Shown: in pieces, positions 24,914 through 33,604 of the stretch
Position numbering within the stretch: the first letter of the stretch is position 1
Layout of the letters: every line of letters begins with the position of its first letter
DNA from: Paraburkholderia eburnea
GTDB lineage: Bacteria; Pseudomonadota; Gammaproteobacteria; Burkholderiales; Burkholderiaceae
Assembly: GCF_002917095.1 (NCBI RefSeq)
Contig: NZ_PQGA01000029.1
Coordinates: 1-64,000 of the forward strand
Reading direction: 5' to 3'
DNA length: 64,000 bases
Notes under the pieces: generated by a model
Told to the model about the DNA's origin: nothing
The model's database searches: none
What the model saw: the letters and a program-made list of their open reading frames with translations, nothing else
Program-made: the position numbers and the translations under genes

Positions 24914-27286
24914 ATGGGAAAATCTTCCCGGCAGACCGCACGGATGAGACATCACCCTGACGCTTACCCGAATGCTTCGGGCGGCTGGGGTTCGGTAAAG
25001 GCGGTCGCGCGCATACTCGTGCAGGAAAGATCGGTGCTGCGCGACGCGAAAATCCTGCCGCGTCAGAACAAGCCGGATGGCTTCATGTGCGTCAGTTGCT
25101 CATGGGCCAAACCCGCTCATCCGCATACGTTTGAGTTCTGCGAGAACGGTGCCAAGGCCACCGCCTGGGACACCACTTCGAAGCGCGCAGATCGCGCTTT
25201 CTTCGCGAAGCATACAGTCAGCGAGTTGCTGGGATGGCACGACCATGATCTGGAGGAAGCGGGGCGTCTGACCGAACCAATGCGTTATGACGTCGCGAGC
25301 GATCGCCTTGTGCCGGTCTCGTGGGACGAGGCATTCGCGGCGATCGGCGCGCAGTTGCGGGCGCTCGATCCGGACAGCGTGGTGTTTTATACCTCGGGTC
25401 GCGCTTCGCTGGAAACCGCGTACATGCTGCAATTGTTCGCACGCATGTATGGCACCAACAATATGCCGGACAGCTCCAACATGTGCCATGAGAGCACGAG
25501 CGTGGGCCTCACGCAGGCCATCGGCGTGGGCGTGGGAACGATCGGTCTCGACGATTTCGAGCATACGGATCTGATGTTTTTCTTCGGTCACAACGTGGGC
25601 ACCAACAGCCCGCGTATGCTTCACCAGCTTCAGGATGCACGCAAACGCGGTGTGCCGATCATCACATTTAATCCGCTACGCGAGCCGGGCCTTCTTTCTT
25701 TTGCTAATCCACAGTCGCCGCGCGACATGTTGCTGCCCGGCGATACCCAGATCAGCACGCAGTATCACCAGGTGCGGCCCGGCGGCGACAGCGCGGCGCT
25801 TGTCGGTCTATGCAAGGCCGTGCTGGAAGCGCATGACAGCGCGCTTGCGAGCGGCGGCTCCGAGGTGCTCGACACGGCGTTCATCCGTGAGCACACAGTC
25901 GGCTTCGAGGATTTTGCGCAATACCTGCGCGAGACCGACTGGGCCGAAATCATACTCGTGAGCGGGCTCTCGCGCGCCGCGATCGAATCCGCCGCGCTCG
26001 TCTATATGCAGTCCAATGCGGTGATTGCCCACTATGGTATGGGCCTCACGCAACATCGTCTGGGTGTGCAAAACGTGCGCATGCTCTGTAACCTGCTGTT
26101 TCTGCGCGGCAACATCGGCAAACCGGGGGCAGGACCGTCGCCGGTGCGCGGGCATTCGAATGTGCAGGGCCAGCGCACGGTCGGTATTACCGAAAAGCCC
26201 GAACTCGCGCCTCTCGATCAACTGGCACGCCAGTTCGACTTTGAGCCGCCGCGCAAGGCGGGCTTCAACACCGTCGAAGCCTTCGAGGCCATGATCGACG
26301 GGCGCGTGCGCGCTGTCGTGAATCTCGGCGGCAACCTGGTGCGCTCGGTGCCCGACCGCGCGCGTATCGAAGCCGCTTGGCGCGGGTTGCAGTTGAACGT
26401 CAACATCGCCACCAAGCTCAATCGCAGCCATCTTGAACACGGCAAAGATGCGTGGCTGCTCCCATGCTTGAGCCGTATCGAAATCGATCGCAGCGGCGGG
26501 CGGGAACAATACGTTTCCATGGAAGACAGCACGGCGCGCTTCCACGGTTCCCGCGGTGTTGCGGAGCCCGCATCGCCCGATATCCGTTCCGAGCCGTTTA
26601 TCCTGGCCGGCCTTGCAAAGGCGACGCTGGGAGAGCGATCCACTGCCGATTGGGGGGCGTGGAGCGAAGATTACACGCGCGTGCGCGCGGAAATCGCGAA
26701 GACGTGGCCCGAGATGTTCCACGATATGGAAACACGGATGTGGACGCCAGGTGGCTTCGTGCGCCCTCTACCCGCGCGCGAGCGCAAGTGGAAAACGCAG
26801 AGCGGCAAAGCCGAGTTTCAGGTCCCGGAAACGCTGAACGAGGACCCCGACATGCCGCAGAGCGAGCCCGGCGCGTTGCGCCTCATGACGCTGCGCGCGG
26901 ACGGACAGTTCAATACCACCATCTACAACCACGATGACCGCTTTCGCGGCGTGCGGGGTTCGCGCATGGTGCTGCTCATGAATGGCGACGACATGAAAGC
27001 GCGCGATATTGACACGGGCGATCGCCTGACCCTGCAGACGATTTCGACCGATGGCGTGGTGCGGCAGGTTGCGGGTCTGGCCGCGATGCCCTATGACGTG
27101 CCGCGCGGGTGTCTGGCAGGCTACTATCCGGAATGCAATCCGCTGCTGCCGCTCTGGCACTGCGCGAAACAGAGCAAGGTGCCAGCTGCCAAGTCGATTC
27201 CCGTGCGCGTAGTGGCAGTCGATAAAAATACGGGCAGTGCCGGCGACACATTCAGGGCAGACACAGGCGCGCCGCAACACACTTAA
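24914..27286 (+). CDS. FdhF/YdeP-family molybdopterin oxidoreductase
   Basis: A 790-residue protein with YdeP/formate-dehydrogenase-H-like architecture. An N-terminal Fe-S-type cysteine cluster is seen in GFMCVSCSWAKPAHPHTFEF and the following CENG. The molybdopterin-binding core contains NMCHESTSVGLTQAIGVGVG and FFGHNVGTNSPRML, and the C-terminal domain carries DRFRGVRGSRMVLLMNGDDM. No Tat signal is present, so it is cytoplasmic. YdeP relatives are linked to acid resistance, and the substrate of the family is unsettled. Start ATG 24914; ATG 24944 is an alternative. No electron-transfer partner subunit is adjacent. Confidence 0.88.
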   Translation: MGKSSRQTARMRHHPDAYPNASGGWGSVKAVARILVQERSVLRDAKILPRQNKPDGFMCVSCSWAKPAHPHTFEFCENGAKATAWDTTSKRADRAFFAKHTVSELLGWHDHDLEEAGRLTEPMRYDVASDRLVPVSWDEAFAAIGAQLRALDPDSVVFYTSGRASLETAYMLQLFARMYGTNNMPDSSNMCHESTSVGLTQAIGVGVGTIGLDDFEHTDLMFFFGHNVGTNSPRMLHQLQDARKRGVPIITFNPLREPGLLSFANPQSPRDMLLPGDTQISTQYHQVRPGGDSAALVGLCKAVLEAHDSALASGGSEVLDTAFIREHTVGFEDFAQYLRETDWAEIILVSGLSRAAIESAALVYMQSNAVIAHYGMGLTQHRLGVQNVRMLCNLLFLRGNIGKPGAGPSPVRGHSNVQGQRTVGITEKPELAPLDQLARQFDFEPPRKAGFNTVEAFEAMIDGRVRAVVNLGGNLVRSVPDRARIEAAWRGLQLNVNIATKLNRSHLEHGKDAWLLPCLSRIEIDRSGGREQYVSMEDSTARFHGSRGVAEPASPDIRSEPFILAGLAKATLGERSTADWGAWSEDYTRVRAEIAKTWPEMFHDMETRMWTPGGFVRPLPARERKWKTQSGKAEFQVPETLNEDPDMPQSEPGALRLMTLRADGQFNTTIYNHDDRFRGVRGSRMVLLMNGDDMKARDIDTGDRLTLQTISTDGVVRQVAGLAAMPYDVPRGCLAGYYPECNPLLPLWHCAKQSKVPAAKSIPVRVVAVDKNTGSAGDTFRADTGAPQHT

Positions 27287-27358
27287 TCGAAGTCGCGAGC
27301 CGGGGGCGGCCTGGCAACACTTCCCCAAGGAGCGCGCGTTTTAGAAAATACCCTGTCC

Positions 27359-28012
27359 TCATTCCTTCCGACGGCTCAGCAACGCTCGTGCATCGCGCAA
27401 CGTAGCGCTCAGTTGAGCGCGTGCGTCCTCGCGTGCGGTCGCCGACGGCGCGCGCAACACATATGAGGGATGCCACGTTGCCAGTATCACCGCATCGCCG
27501 CGACGAGTTGGCTCGTGCATATAAGCGTTGAGTCGGGCATGCGGGTCATTCAGGACAGCGCGTAGAGCAGTTGCCCCTAACGCAACGACCACGTGCGGCT
27601 TAATCCGTGTTAATTCGGAGTCCAACCAATACCTGCATGCCTCGACCTCGCGCTGCACCGGCGTCTTGTGCAAACGCCGTTTGCCGCGTAATTCCCATTT
27701 GAAGTGTTTGACCGCATTGGTTATATAAATAGTCGGGCGTTCGATACCGACTTCCGCAAGTATCGAATCGAGCAACCGGCCCGCAGCGCCGACAAAGGGC
27801 AGACCCGCGCGATCTTCACTGTCGCCCGGCTGCTCACCGACCAGCATCAGCTTTGCGTGCGGGTTTCCTGCGCCCGGTACCGGCTGGGTAGCGTCGTAGA
27901 ACAGCGAACACCGGTGGCATTCGTCAAGCGATCGTGGTCGCTGGGCGGCGTCTATCAATATCGAAGCAGGCTTATCGCCTCGACCACTCGCCGTTCGTGG
28001 GTTCGTCGTCAT
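27359..28012 (-). CDS. UdgX-type uracil-DNA glycosylase
   Basis: A 217-residue protein of the uracil-DNA glycosylase superfamily. Cysteines in CHRCSLFYD and later positions suit an Fe-S cluster. The motif GEQPGDSEDRAGLPFVG carries the GEQPG form of motif A characteristic of UdgX, the loop GKRRLH corresponds to the KRRIH loop whose His forms a covalent bond to DNA, and TWHPSYVLR is motif B. UdgX captures uracil-containing DNA irreversibly. Start ATG 28012 (MTTNPRT); the longer frame to 28342 is out of context. Convergent with the molybdoenzyme gene. Confidence 0.85.
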   Translation of the reverse strand: MTTNPRTASGRGDKPASILIDAAQRPRSLDECHRCSLFYDATQPVPGAGNPHAKLMLVGEQPGDSEDRAGLPFVGAAGRLLDSILAEVGIERPTIYITNAVKHFKWELRGKRRLHKTPVQREVEACRYWLDSELTRIKPHVVVALGATALRAVLNDPHARLNAYMHEPTRRGDAVILATWHPSYVLRAPSATAREDARAQLSATLRDARALLSRRKE

Positions 28013-28094
28013 AGCGGGACTCCTGCGTCGTTCCAACGACTGCTCCGATATTTCGCGTTTCTGGCACAGCGCACCCTCACGCAGTTTGGAGCAG

Positions 28095-28268
28095 CTACCG
28101 GGCAGTCGTCTCGGGGGGATCGAGCGACTCGGCGTCGGGATCGACCTCAGGATCGAGCGGGGGCGCATCCGGGTCTTCCGAGGGGCCGATATCCGGCAGA
28201 TCGGTTTGCACCACGTCTGACTGTTCGGGCCGGATCGGGTTGTCGTCCTTGTTCGGAGTGGTGGCCAT
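28095..28268 (-). CDS. Small acidic protein (internal start)
   Basis: A 57-residue, strongly acidic, Pro/Asp-rich protein beginning MATTPNKDDNPIRPEQSDVV and ending in PPETTAR. The ribosome site AGGAG lies 6 nt upstream of ATG 28268. Similar short acidic proteins occur across Burkholderiaceae without known function. It lies in frame with the upstream GT2 gene, with no stop between them. Confidence 0.6.
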   Translation of the reverse strand: MATTPNKDDNPIRPEQSDVVQTDLPDIGPSEDPDAPPLDPEVDPDAESLDPPETTAR

Positions 28269-29216
28269 GGTGGGCTCCTGGAGGAATGACTTGTGCAATA
28301 AGGGAGCAGGTTTCGCTCCCGTGCTTCGCAAACGGGCATCACGCTCCGCGCGGCGCACTGCTTCGCGCATGTTTAACACCCGCGCCGCCACCGGTTTGCG
28401 GTTGTGCGACGCCCATTGCAGATCGCGCCAGAGCGCGAGCCAGGCCCGCGCCGCCCGCCGCTCGCGAAGCGCGGCGCCGAGCGCACGCCAGGTCGCCGCC
28501 AGCGCTTCGGTGCTGGGCAACCGCAGCCACGCGACCAGCGCCGCGTTGCGCGCAAGCAGGCGTCTGCGCAGTTCGCTGTCGCGTAACATCGAGGGCCGGT
28601 GATGGACTTCGAGATGGGGTGCATAGGCGATTTCGTGGCCCGCCTGCAGGAGATCCAGCGCTAGCAGCGCTTCTTCGCCGCCTATGAACAGACGCGGCTC
28701 GTAGCCACCCAGTTCGCGAAAAAGATCGGCGCGAAATACGCAGGCTCCGGCCATGAATCCTGTGAGCGAGCGCAGCGGATGGCCGGTGCCGGAGAGCGGA
28801 CTGTCGGCCATCAACGCGCAAGTCGGGTCGAGCGTGCGTTGCGCGCCGACTACCACCCGCGCCGACAGCACGCCAATCCGGTTATATCGTTCGAGCAGTT
28901 CCACTGCCTTGGCAAGCGCGCCCGGCCGCCAGTCGGTATCGTCGTCGCTGAAGGCGATATAACGCGTGCTCGCCAGGTTCGCGCCCAGGTTGCGCGCCGC
29001 CGCGCCGAGATTCGATTTGCTGCGTACCACTTGCAGTCCCGGAAACGTATGCGCGAGCAGTTGGGGCGAGCCGTCGCTCGACCCGTTATCGACCACGATG
29101 ACCGCGGGCCGCTCGGGCAGACGTAGCAGCGACGCGACCGTGCGCATCAACTCCGCGCGTCGGTTGTGAGTGAGCACGATCACGCTGATGTGCGGGTTAA
29201 GGAAATGGTGTTTCAT
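28095..29216 (-). CDS. GT2 glycosyltransferase continuous with a small acidic protein
   Basis: The first ~310 codons encode a GT2 glycosyltransferase: ISVIVLTHNRRAELMRTVAS, VVDNGSSDGS, the DXD-type motif AFSDDDTDW and the acceptor-site segment FIGGEEALLALDLLQAG. No stop codon follows; the frame reads through LLHKSFLQEPT into a 57-residue acidic protein that has its own AGGAG site and ATG at 28268. So a 373-residue fusion and a separate short product are both possible. Start ATG 29216 (MKHHFLN) has GAGG upstream; ATG 29225 adds three residues. Either the GT stop codon was lost or the two genes naturally overlap. Confidence 0.8.
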   Translation of the reverse strand: MKHHFLNPHISVIVLTHNRRAELMRTVASLLRLPERPAVIVVDNGSSDGSPQLLAHTFPGLQVVRSKSNLGAAARNLGANLASTRYIAFSDDDTDWRPGALAKAVELLERYNRIGVLSARVVVGAQRTLDPTCALMADSPLSGTGHPLRSLTGFMAGACVFRADLFRELGGYEPRLFIGGEEALLALDLLQAGHEIAYAPHLEVHHRPSMLRDSELRRRLLARNAALVAWLRLPSTEALAATWRALGAALRERRAARAWLALWRDLQWASHNRKPVAARVLNMREAVRRAERDARLRSTGAKPAPLLHKSFLQEPTMATTPNKDDNPIRPEQSDVVQTDLPDIGPSEDPDAPPLDPEVDPDAESLDPPETTAR

Positions 29217-29457
29217 GCGGGTCATCCTCGATCGTTTCTTTTGCGCGCCGACTCACACCGCAGCTGGCCGGATCGCAATAACAAGACGCACAAGACGCAC
29301 AAGCCGCGAAATCGCGCTGCGCATGCGTTGTACCCACGCGGCGCGCTGCCCGCACGGGCGTTCCGGCTTGGGTCTGTCGATTGCGCGACAGTCTGCGAGG
29401 CGCGACGCTGTCCGATCCTTGGCGGCGTCGCAATCGACCGTCGAAAAGGAGCAAATC

Positions 29458-30447
29458 ATGGAACTGCAAAATGAACCGCATAGGGATCAGGAATCGCGTG
29501 CATTGCCGGAAACGATGCGCGCGTGGCGCGTGAAGGCTTTTGGGGGCCTCGACGCGCTGCGCCGGGAGACCGTGCCGCTGCCGTCGTTGCGCGACGACGA
29601 GGTGCTGGTCGAGGTGCACGGCGCCGCGCTCAATCCGGTGGATCTGAAGACGCTGGAAGGCCGTTATCCGACGATCACGCAGCACGATCTACCGTTCACG
29701 CTCGGCCGCGATGTGGCGGGCGTCGTAGTCGCGCGGCCCGAAGGCGCGAGCGGATGGGAGCCGGGCACGCGCGTATGCGCGTTCATCGGCCAGGGTCAGG
29801 GCGCGCTCGCGGACTATGTGGCTGTTCCGATGAGTGCGCTGGCGAACGCTCCGCGCGGGGCTGGCGTCGATGTCGTGGCGGCCACGCCGCTTGCCGCGCT
29901 CACGGCTTGGCAAGGACTGTTCGATTACGGCAAGCTCGAACGCGGCGAGCGCGTGCTGATCCAGGGGGCAAGCGGCGGCGTGGGACGCTTCGCGGTGCAG
30001 TTCGCGCGCCGCTGCGGCGCGTATCCGATCGTCACCGCTTCGGCGCAGACACATGAAGCACTGCGCGCGCTAGGCGCGAGCGAAACCATCGACTACCGCA
30101 GCCAGCGTTTCGAGGACGTGACCGGCGACATTGACCTCGTCTTTGACCTGATGGGCGGCGAGGTGCAGACGCGCTCGTGGACGGTGCTAAAACCCGGCGG
30201 AACGCTGATTTCAACGCTGACCGAACCTTCGCAGGGCCAGGCCTCGGCGCATGGCGCGCATGCCGCGCGCTACACCACGCGCGCAGACGGCGCCCAGTTG
30301 GAACACATCCTGGCGCTGCTCGAACGGAGCGAGATCACGGTCGAGGTGGTAGAGCGTTACGATTTCGACGCCATCGGCGAGGCCTTCGCGCGCCTGGAGA
30401 GCGGCCATCCGCACGGCAAGCTCGTGGCGTTGCGCGATGGGGCGTGA
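29458..30447 (+). CDS. MDR-type NADPH oxidoreductase (quinone-oxidoreductase-like)
   Basis: A 329-residue zinc-free medium-chain reductase. It has the GroES-like N-terminal domain (VEVHGAALNPVDLKTLEGRY, then LGRDVAGVV) and a Rossmann domain with GASGGVGRFAVQFARR. Structural zinc cysteines are absent, as in quinone oxidoreductase/enone reductase members that reduce alpha,beta-unsaturated carbonyls with NADPH. Start ATG 29458 has AAGGAG upstream; the 96-codon N-terminal extension in frame is not conserved-looking. It is divergent from the GT2 gene, with about 240 bp between them in which nothing else was recognised. Confidence 0.88.
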   Translation: MELQNEPHRDQESRALPETMRAWRVKAFGGLDALRRETVPLPSLRDDEVLVEVHGAALNPVDLKTLEGRYPTITQHDLPFTLGRDVAGVVVARPEGASGWEPGTRVCAFIGQGQGALADYVAVPMSALANAPRGAGVDVVAATPLAALTAWQGLFDYGKLERGERVLIQGASGGVGRFAVQFARRCGAYPIVTASAQTHEALRALGASETIDYRSQRFEDVTGDIDLVFDLMGGEVQTRSWTVLKPGGTLISTLTEPSQGQASAHGAHAARYTTRADGAQLEHILALLERSEITVEVVERYDFDAIGEAFARLESGHPHGKLVALRDGA

Positions 30448-30472
30448 GTGGGCCTGCTCGGCATCGGCCGCG

Positions 30473-31468
30473 TTAAACATGCGGCGCCGCGGCTTGGGCG
30501 ACGGGGGCGGCGTGCGCATCGTCGATCAGACGGCGAAACCAGTCGAGCGTCGCGCCCAGCCCGATATCGAGCGGCGTATGCGGCGTCCAGTCCAGCAACC
30601 CCCGCGCGCGCTCGATCGAAGGGCAACGGTGGCTTGGGTCGTCGGCGGGAAGCGGCGCGAACGCGATCGGCGAGTCCGACTGCGCGAGCGCGATCACGAG
30701 GCGCGCGGTGTCCAGCATCGATATTTCATGAGGATTGCCGATGTTTACGGGGCCGTCGCAGGGCGTCTCGCACTCCATCAGGCGCATGAGGCCGTCGATC
30801 AGGTCGTCGACATAGCAGAAGCAGCGCGTCTGCGAGCCGTCGCCGTAGACGGTCAGCGCTTCGCCCGTGAGCGCCTGCACGACGAAATTCGAAATCACGC
30901 GGCCATCGCGCGGATGCATGCGCGGCCCGTATGTGTTGAAGATGCGGGCAATCCTCACATCCATGCCATGCTGACGACGATAGTCCATGCACAGCGTCTC
31001 GGCGCAACGCTTGCCTTCGTCGTAGCACGCGCGCGGACCGATGGGATTCACGTGACCCCAGTAGTCTTCGGTTTGCGGATGGCAGAGCGCATCGCCATAA
31101 ACTTCGCTCGTCGAGGCCTGCAACAGCCGCGCATGCACGCGCCTGGCCAGTCCGAGCATGTTGATCGCGCCGTGCACGCTGGTCTTGGTGGTCTGCACGG
31201 GATCGTACTGGTAATGAATGGGCGAAGCGGGACAAGCGAGGTTGTAAATCTGATCGACTTCCACGTATAGCGGAAACGTCACGTCGTGACGCATCAGTTC
31301 GAAGTTTGCGTTATCGAGTAGATGCGCCACGTTGCGCTTGGAACCGGTGTAAAAGTTATCGACGCACAGTACATCGTGGCCCTGCGCGACAAGGCGCTCA
31401 CACAGATGCGAGCCGAGAAAGCCTGCGCCGCCCGTGACGAGAATGCGCTTGCTGGTCAGTTCTTTCAT
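30473..31468 (-). CDS. UDP-glucuronate decarboxylase (UDP-xylose synthase)
   Basis: A 331-residue extended SDR. The Rossmann motif is TGGAGFLGSHLCERL (residues 12-26), the UDP-sugar segment includes NLACPASPIHYQYDP, and the catalytic area contains STSEVYGD and ACYDEGKRCAETL, all characteristic of UDP-xylose synthase. It converts UDP-glucuronate to UDP-xylose in the cytoplasm. As the last gene of the long minus-strand glycan operon, it likely supplies a xylose donor for one of the glycosyltransferases encoded upstream. dTDP-glucose dehydratase is a less likely alternative. Confidence 0.88.
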   Translation of the reverse strand: MKELTSKRILVTGGAGFLGSHLCERLVAQGHDVLCVDNFYTGSKRNVAHLLDNANFELMRHDVTFPLYVEVDQIYNLACPASPIHYQYDPVQTTKTSVHGAINMLGLARRVHARLLQASTSEVYGDALCHPQTEDYWGHVNPIGPRACYDEGKRCAETLCMDYRRQHGMDVRIARIFNTYGPRMHPRDGRVISNFVVQALTGEALTVYGDGSQTRCFCYVDDLIDGLMRLMECETPCDGPVNIGNPHEISMLDTARLVIALAQSDSPIAFAPLPADDPSHRCPSIERARGLLDWTPHTPLDIGLGATLDWFRRLIDDAHAAPVAQAAAPHV

Positions 31469-31493
31469 GATGAGCGTTCTCCAGTCACTTCAC

Positions 31494-32465
31494 TTACGCC
31501 GCGACTTCGCGTAGCGCGACATCCCAGTCGTGGGCAAATCGATCGATGGCGAAGCGCTCAAGCGCGGTGCGCCTCGCCGCGTCGCCGAGCTGGCGCGCCA
31601 GCGCCGGATCGTGGATCAGGGCGCGCATGGATTCGACAAGCTTATCCAGGCGTGTATCGACGAAGCCGTTTTCGCCGTTGCGAACCACGCTCGCAAGCTC
31701 CGTGGTCGCGAGGCCCACGATCGGCAGGCCGACTGTCATTGCCTCGACGATTGCCAGTCCGAGGCTCGTCCAGCGGATCGGATTGAAAAAGAAGCGATAA
31801 GGCGCGATGAAGGCAGGGAGATCGGGGTTCGGTATTTCCCCGATTCCGCCCAGACTCTGCGCATCCATGCCGACCAGGTCGAGCGGCACGTCGCGCCGCG
31901 CGGCTTCGAACACATCGGCGCCCAGACGCCGTCCGCGTTCACGCAGATGGTTGACGACGACGATGCCGCGCGCGCGGTTGCCTACGCGATCGCCGCGATA
32001 GCGCGCGTCGCCGGGCACGAGTACGCCGTGTTCGATCACCCGCGCGGGGGTCTTTCCGCTGTCCCACATCAATGCGTTAAACGGCGTGACGTGCACCAGC
32101 AGCGTGCCCGGATCGTCTACCCAGTGACGCTGCGCGAAGGGCGCTTCCTGCGGCGGATCGTGTTCGATATAGACGCGCGGCAGCCGCCGTTGCGCTTCGC
32201 TCAACAGGTCCAGCCGGTCGTGCTCCCAGTGACTGCGGTGCTGATAGACGATCAGATCGAATTCGCGCGACACCACCTCTTGCGCGGCGACTTCGTGGAC
32301 GTTGGCGCCCCACGGCAGGGCGCCGACGCGGCCTGCGTAACCGGGTGGATGGCCGGGCTTCGTGACGATATGGAATTCGTGCGGAGCCTGGGTCAGGTAG
32401 TAGAGGTAATTGCCGTGCACGTGCCAGGTCAGCACGCGCAAGGGGCGTGGGTTTCGCATCAGCAT
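31494..32465 (-). CDS. Glycosyltransferase, GT4-like
   Basis: A 323-residue GT-B fold glycosyltransferase. The C-terminal half has RWTSLGLAIVEAMTVGLPIV with the E-x7-E-like donor-site motif, followed by NGENGFVDTRLDKLVESMRA. The N-terminal half (LRVLTWHVHGNYLYYLTQAP) resembles glycosyltransferases with a reduced N-domain. Start ATG 32465 overlaps the end of the GT9 gene by 7 bp. Located between a GT9 gene and UDP-xylose synthase in the glycan operon, so possibly a xylosyltransferase (inference only). Confidence 0.82.
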   Translation of the reverse strand: MLMRNPRPLRVLTWHVHGNYLYYLTQAPHEFHIVTKPGHPPGYAGRVGALPWGANVHEVAAQEVVSREFDLIVYQHRSHWEHDRLDLLSEAQRRLPRVYIEHDPPQEAPFAQRHWVDDPGTLLVHVTPFNALMWDSGKTPARVIEHGVLVPGDARYRGDRVGNRARGIVVVNHLRERGRRLGADVFEAARRDVPLDLVGMDAQSLGGIGEIPNPDLPAFIAPYRFFFNPIRWTSLGLAIVEAMTVGLPIVGLATTELASVVRNGENGFVDTRLDKLVESMRALIHDPALARQLGDAARRTALERFAIDRFAHDWDVALREVAA

Positions 32466-33592
32466 GGCGGCAGGCTCCGTTGATCGTGCGGGGCGTCTGG
32501 ATACATCGGTGGGCGGGTCGTGGGCGGACCATCGGCGCCCTGCAATTGCGTGCGCGCGAGCGTCGCCACCTCTTCGACGCTCACATTGAGCGCGCAGGGA
32601 TGGCCGTGCGGGCAAACCGGATACATGCAGGGACGGCATTCGGGCCAGTCGGCGATCACGCGATGGCGCGCGCGGTCAAGCGGCGCCCAGCGCCGCGTGT
32701 CGCTGCCGCAGGCCACGACCACGCTTGGCGTGCGCATCGCGGCGGCGAGATGCGAAAGCCCCGTATCGTTGCAGACGACCAGGCGTGCCGCCCGCACAAG
32801 TGCCGCGAGCGCGCCGAGCGTCGTCTCCCCGGTGAGATGCCGGGCGCCTTGCGTCATCGCGCCCAGCATGCCAGCCGTCAACTCGCGTTCATGCGCCGTG
32901 CCCGTTACGGCGATCTGCCAGCCGTCGAGGGCGAGTGCGTCGGCCAGCGCGGCGAAGCGCTCAGCGGGCCATCGCCGCGACGGCAGCTGCGCGCCCGGAT
33001 GGACCAGCACGAGCCGCCACGGATCGAGTCCATGGTGATCGATCAGCGCCGCGCAGGCGGCGCGATCGGCGTCGTGTAGCGGAAACCAGAGCGTATCGTC
33101 GCGCAAGGCCCGGCCGCGCACGCCGGCCGCGTGCAGCAGCGCGAGATAGCGCTGCGGTTCGGGCAGCCGGTCGGGCCAGGCTAGAAAGCGCCCGGGCGGC
33201 GGAGTTTCGCCGGGCTGGCTAAAGCCCACGAGTGCGCACGCGCCGAACGCGTGCACCAGCGCGTTGGCGACGCCGCCGCTGCCATGCAACTGGATCGCCA
33301 GATCGAAACGGCGCAGGCGCATCGCGTGGAGAAACGCGGGCAGGCCGCTCTCGTCCTCGGCCTGCTCGGGAAAGCCGTGCGCCCCCGGAAAAGCGATAAA
33401 TTCGTCAAGCAATGTCGGATAGCGCGCCACGAAGTCGCGCGCCCACGGCAGTCCCACGAGCGCGATATGCGCATGTGGGCAGGCTGCGCGCAGCGCGCGA
33501 AGCGCGGGGACGCAGCAGAGCATGTCGCCCAGTTGCAGGGCGCGGAAAATGACGATGCGGCGTGGCGCAGGCGTGTCGAAAAGCGGGATCAT
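32459..33592 (-). CDS. GT9-family heptosyltransferase
   Basis: A 377-residue GT-B heptosyltransferase-like protein. The N-terminus has RALQLGDMLCCVPALRAL (the acceptor-side D-x-x motif of the family), the donor site is in LVLVHPGAQLPSRRWPAERF, and CNDTGLSHLAAAMRTPSV is the conserved GT9 signature. A Cys-rich tail (PCMYPVCPHGHPCALNV) is typical of the subgroup. It would transfer a heptose from ADP-heptose. Second GT9 in the operon; 12 bp separate it from the GT2 gene upstream. Confidence 0.88.
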   Translation of the reverse strand: MIPLFDTPAPRRIVIFRALQLGDMLCCVPALRALRAACPHAHIALVGLPWARDFVARYPTLLDEFIAFPGAHGFPEQAEDESGLPAFLHAMRLRRFDLAIQLHGSGGVANALVHAFGACALVGFSQPGETPPPGRFLAWPDRLPEPQRYLALLHAAGVRGRALRDDTLWFPLHDADRAACAALIDHHGLDPWRLVLVHPGAQLPSRRWPAERFAALADALALDGWQIAVTGTAHERELTAGMLGAMTQGARHLTGETTLGALAALVRAARLVVCNDTGLSHLAAAMRTPSVVVACGSDTRRWAPLDRARHRVIADWPECRPCMYPVCPHGHPCALNVSVEEVATLARTQLQGADGPPTTRPPMYPDAPHDQRSLPPC

Positions 33593-33604
33593 CGGCGCAC
33601 CCTT

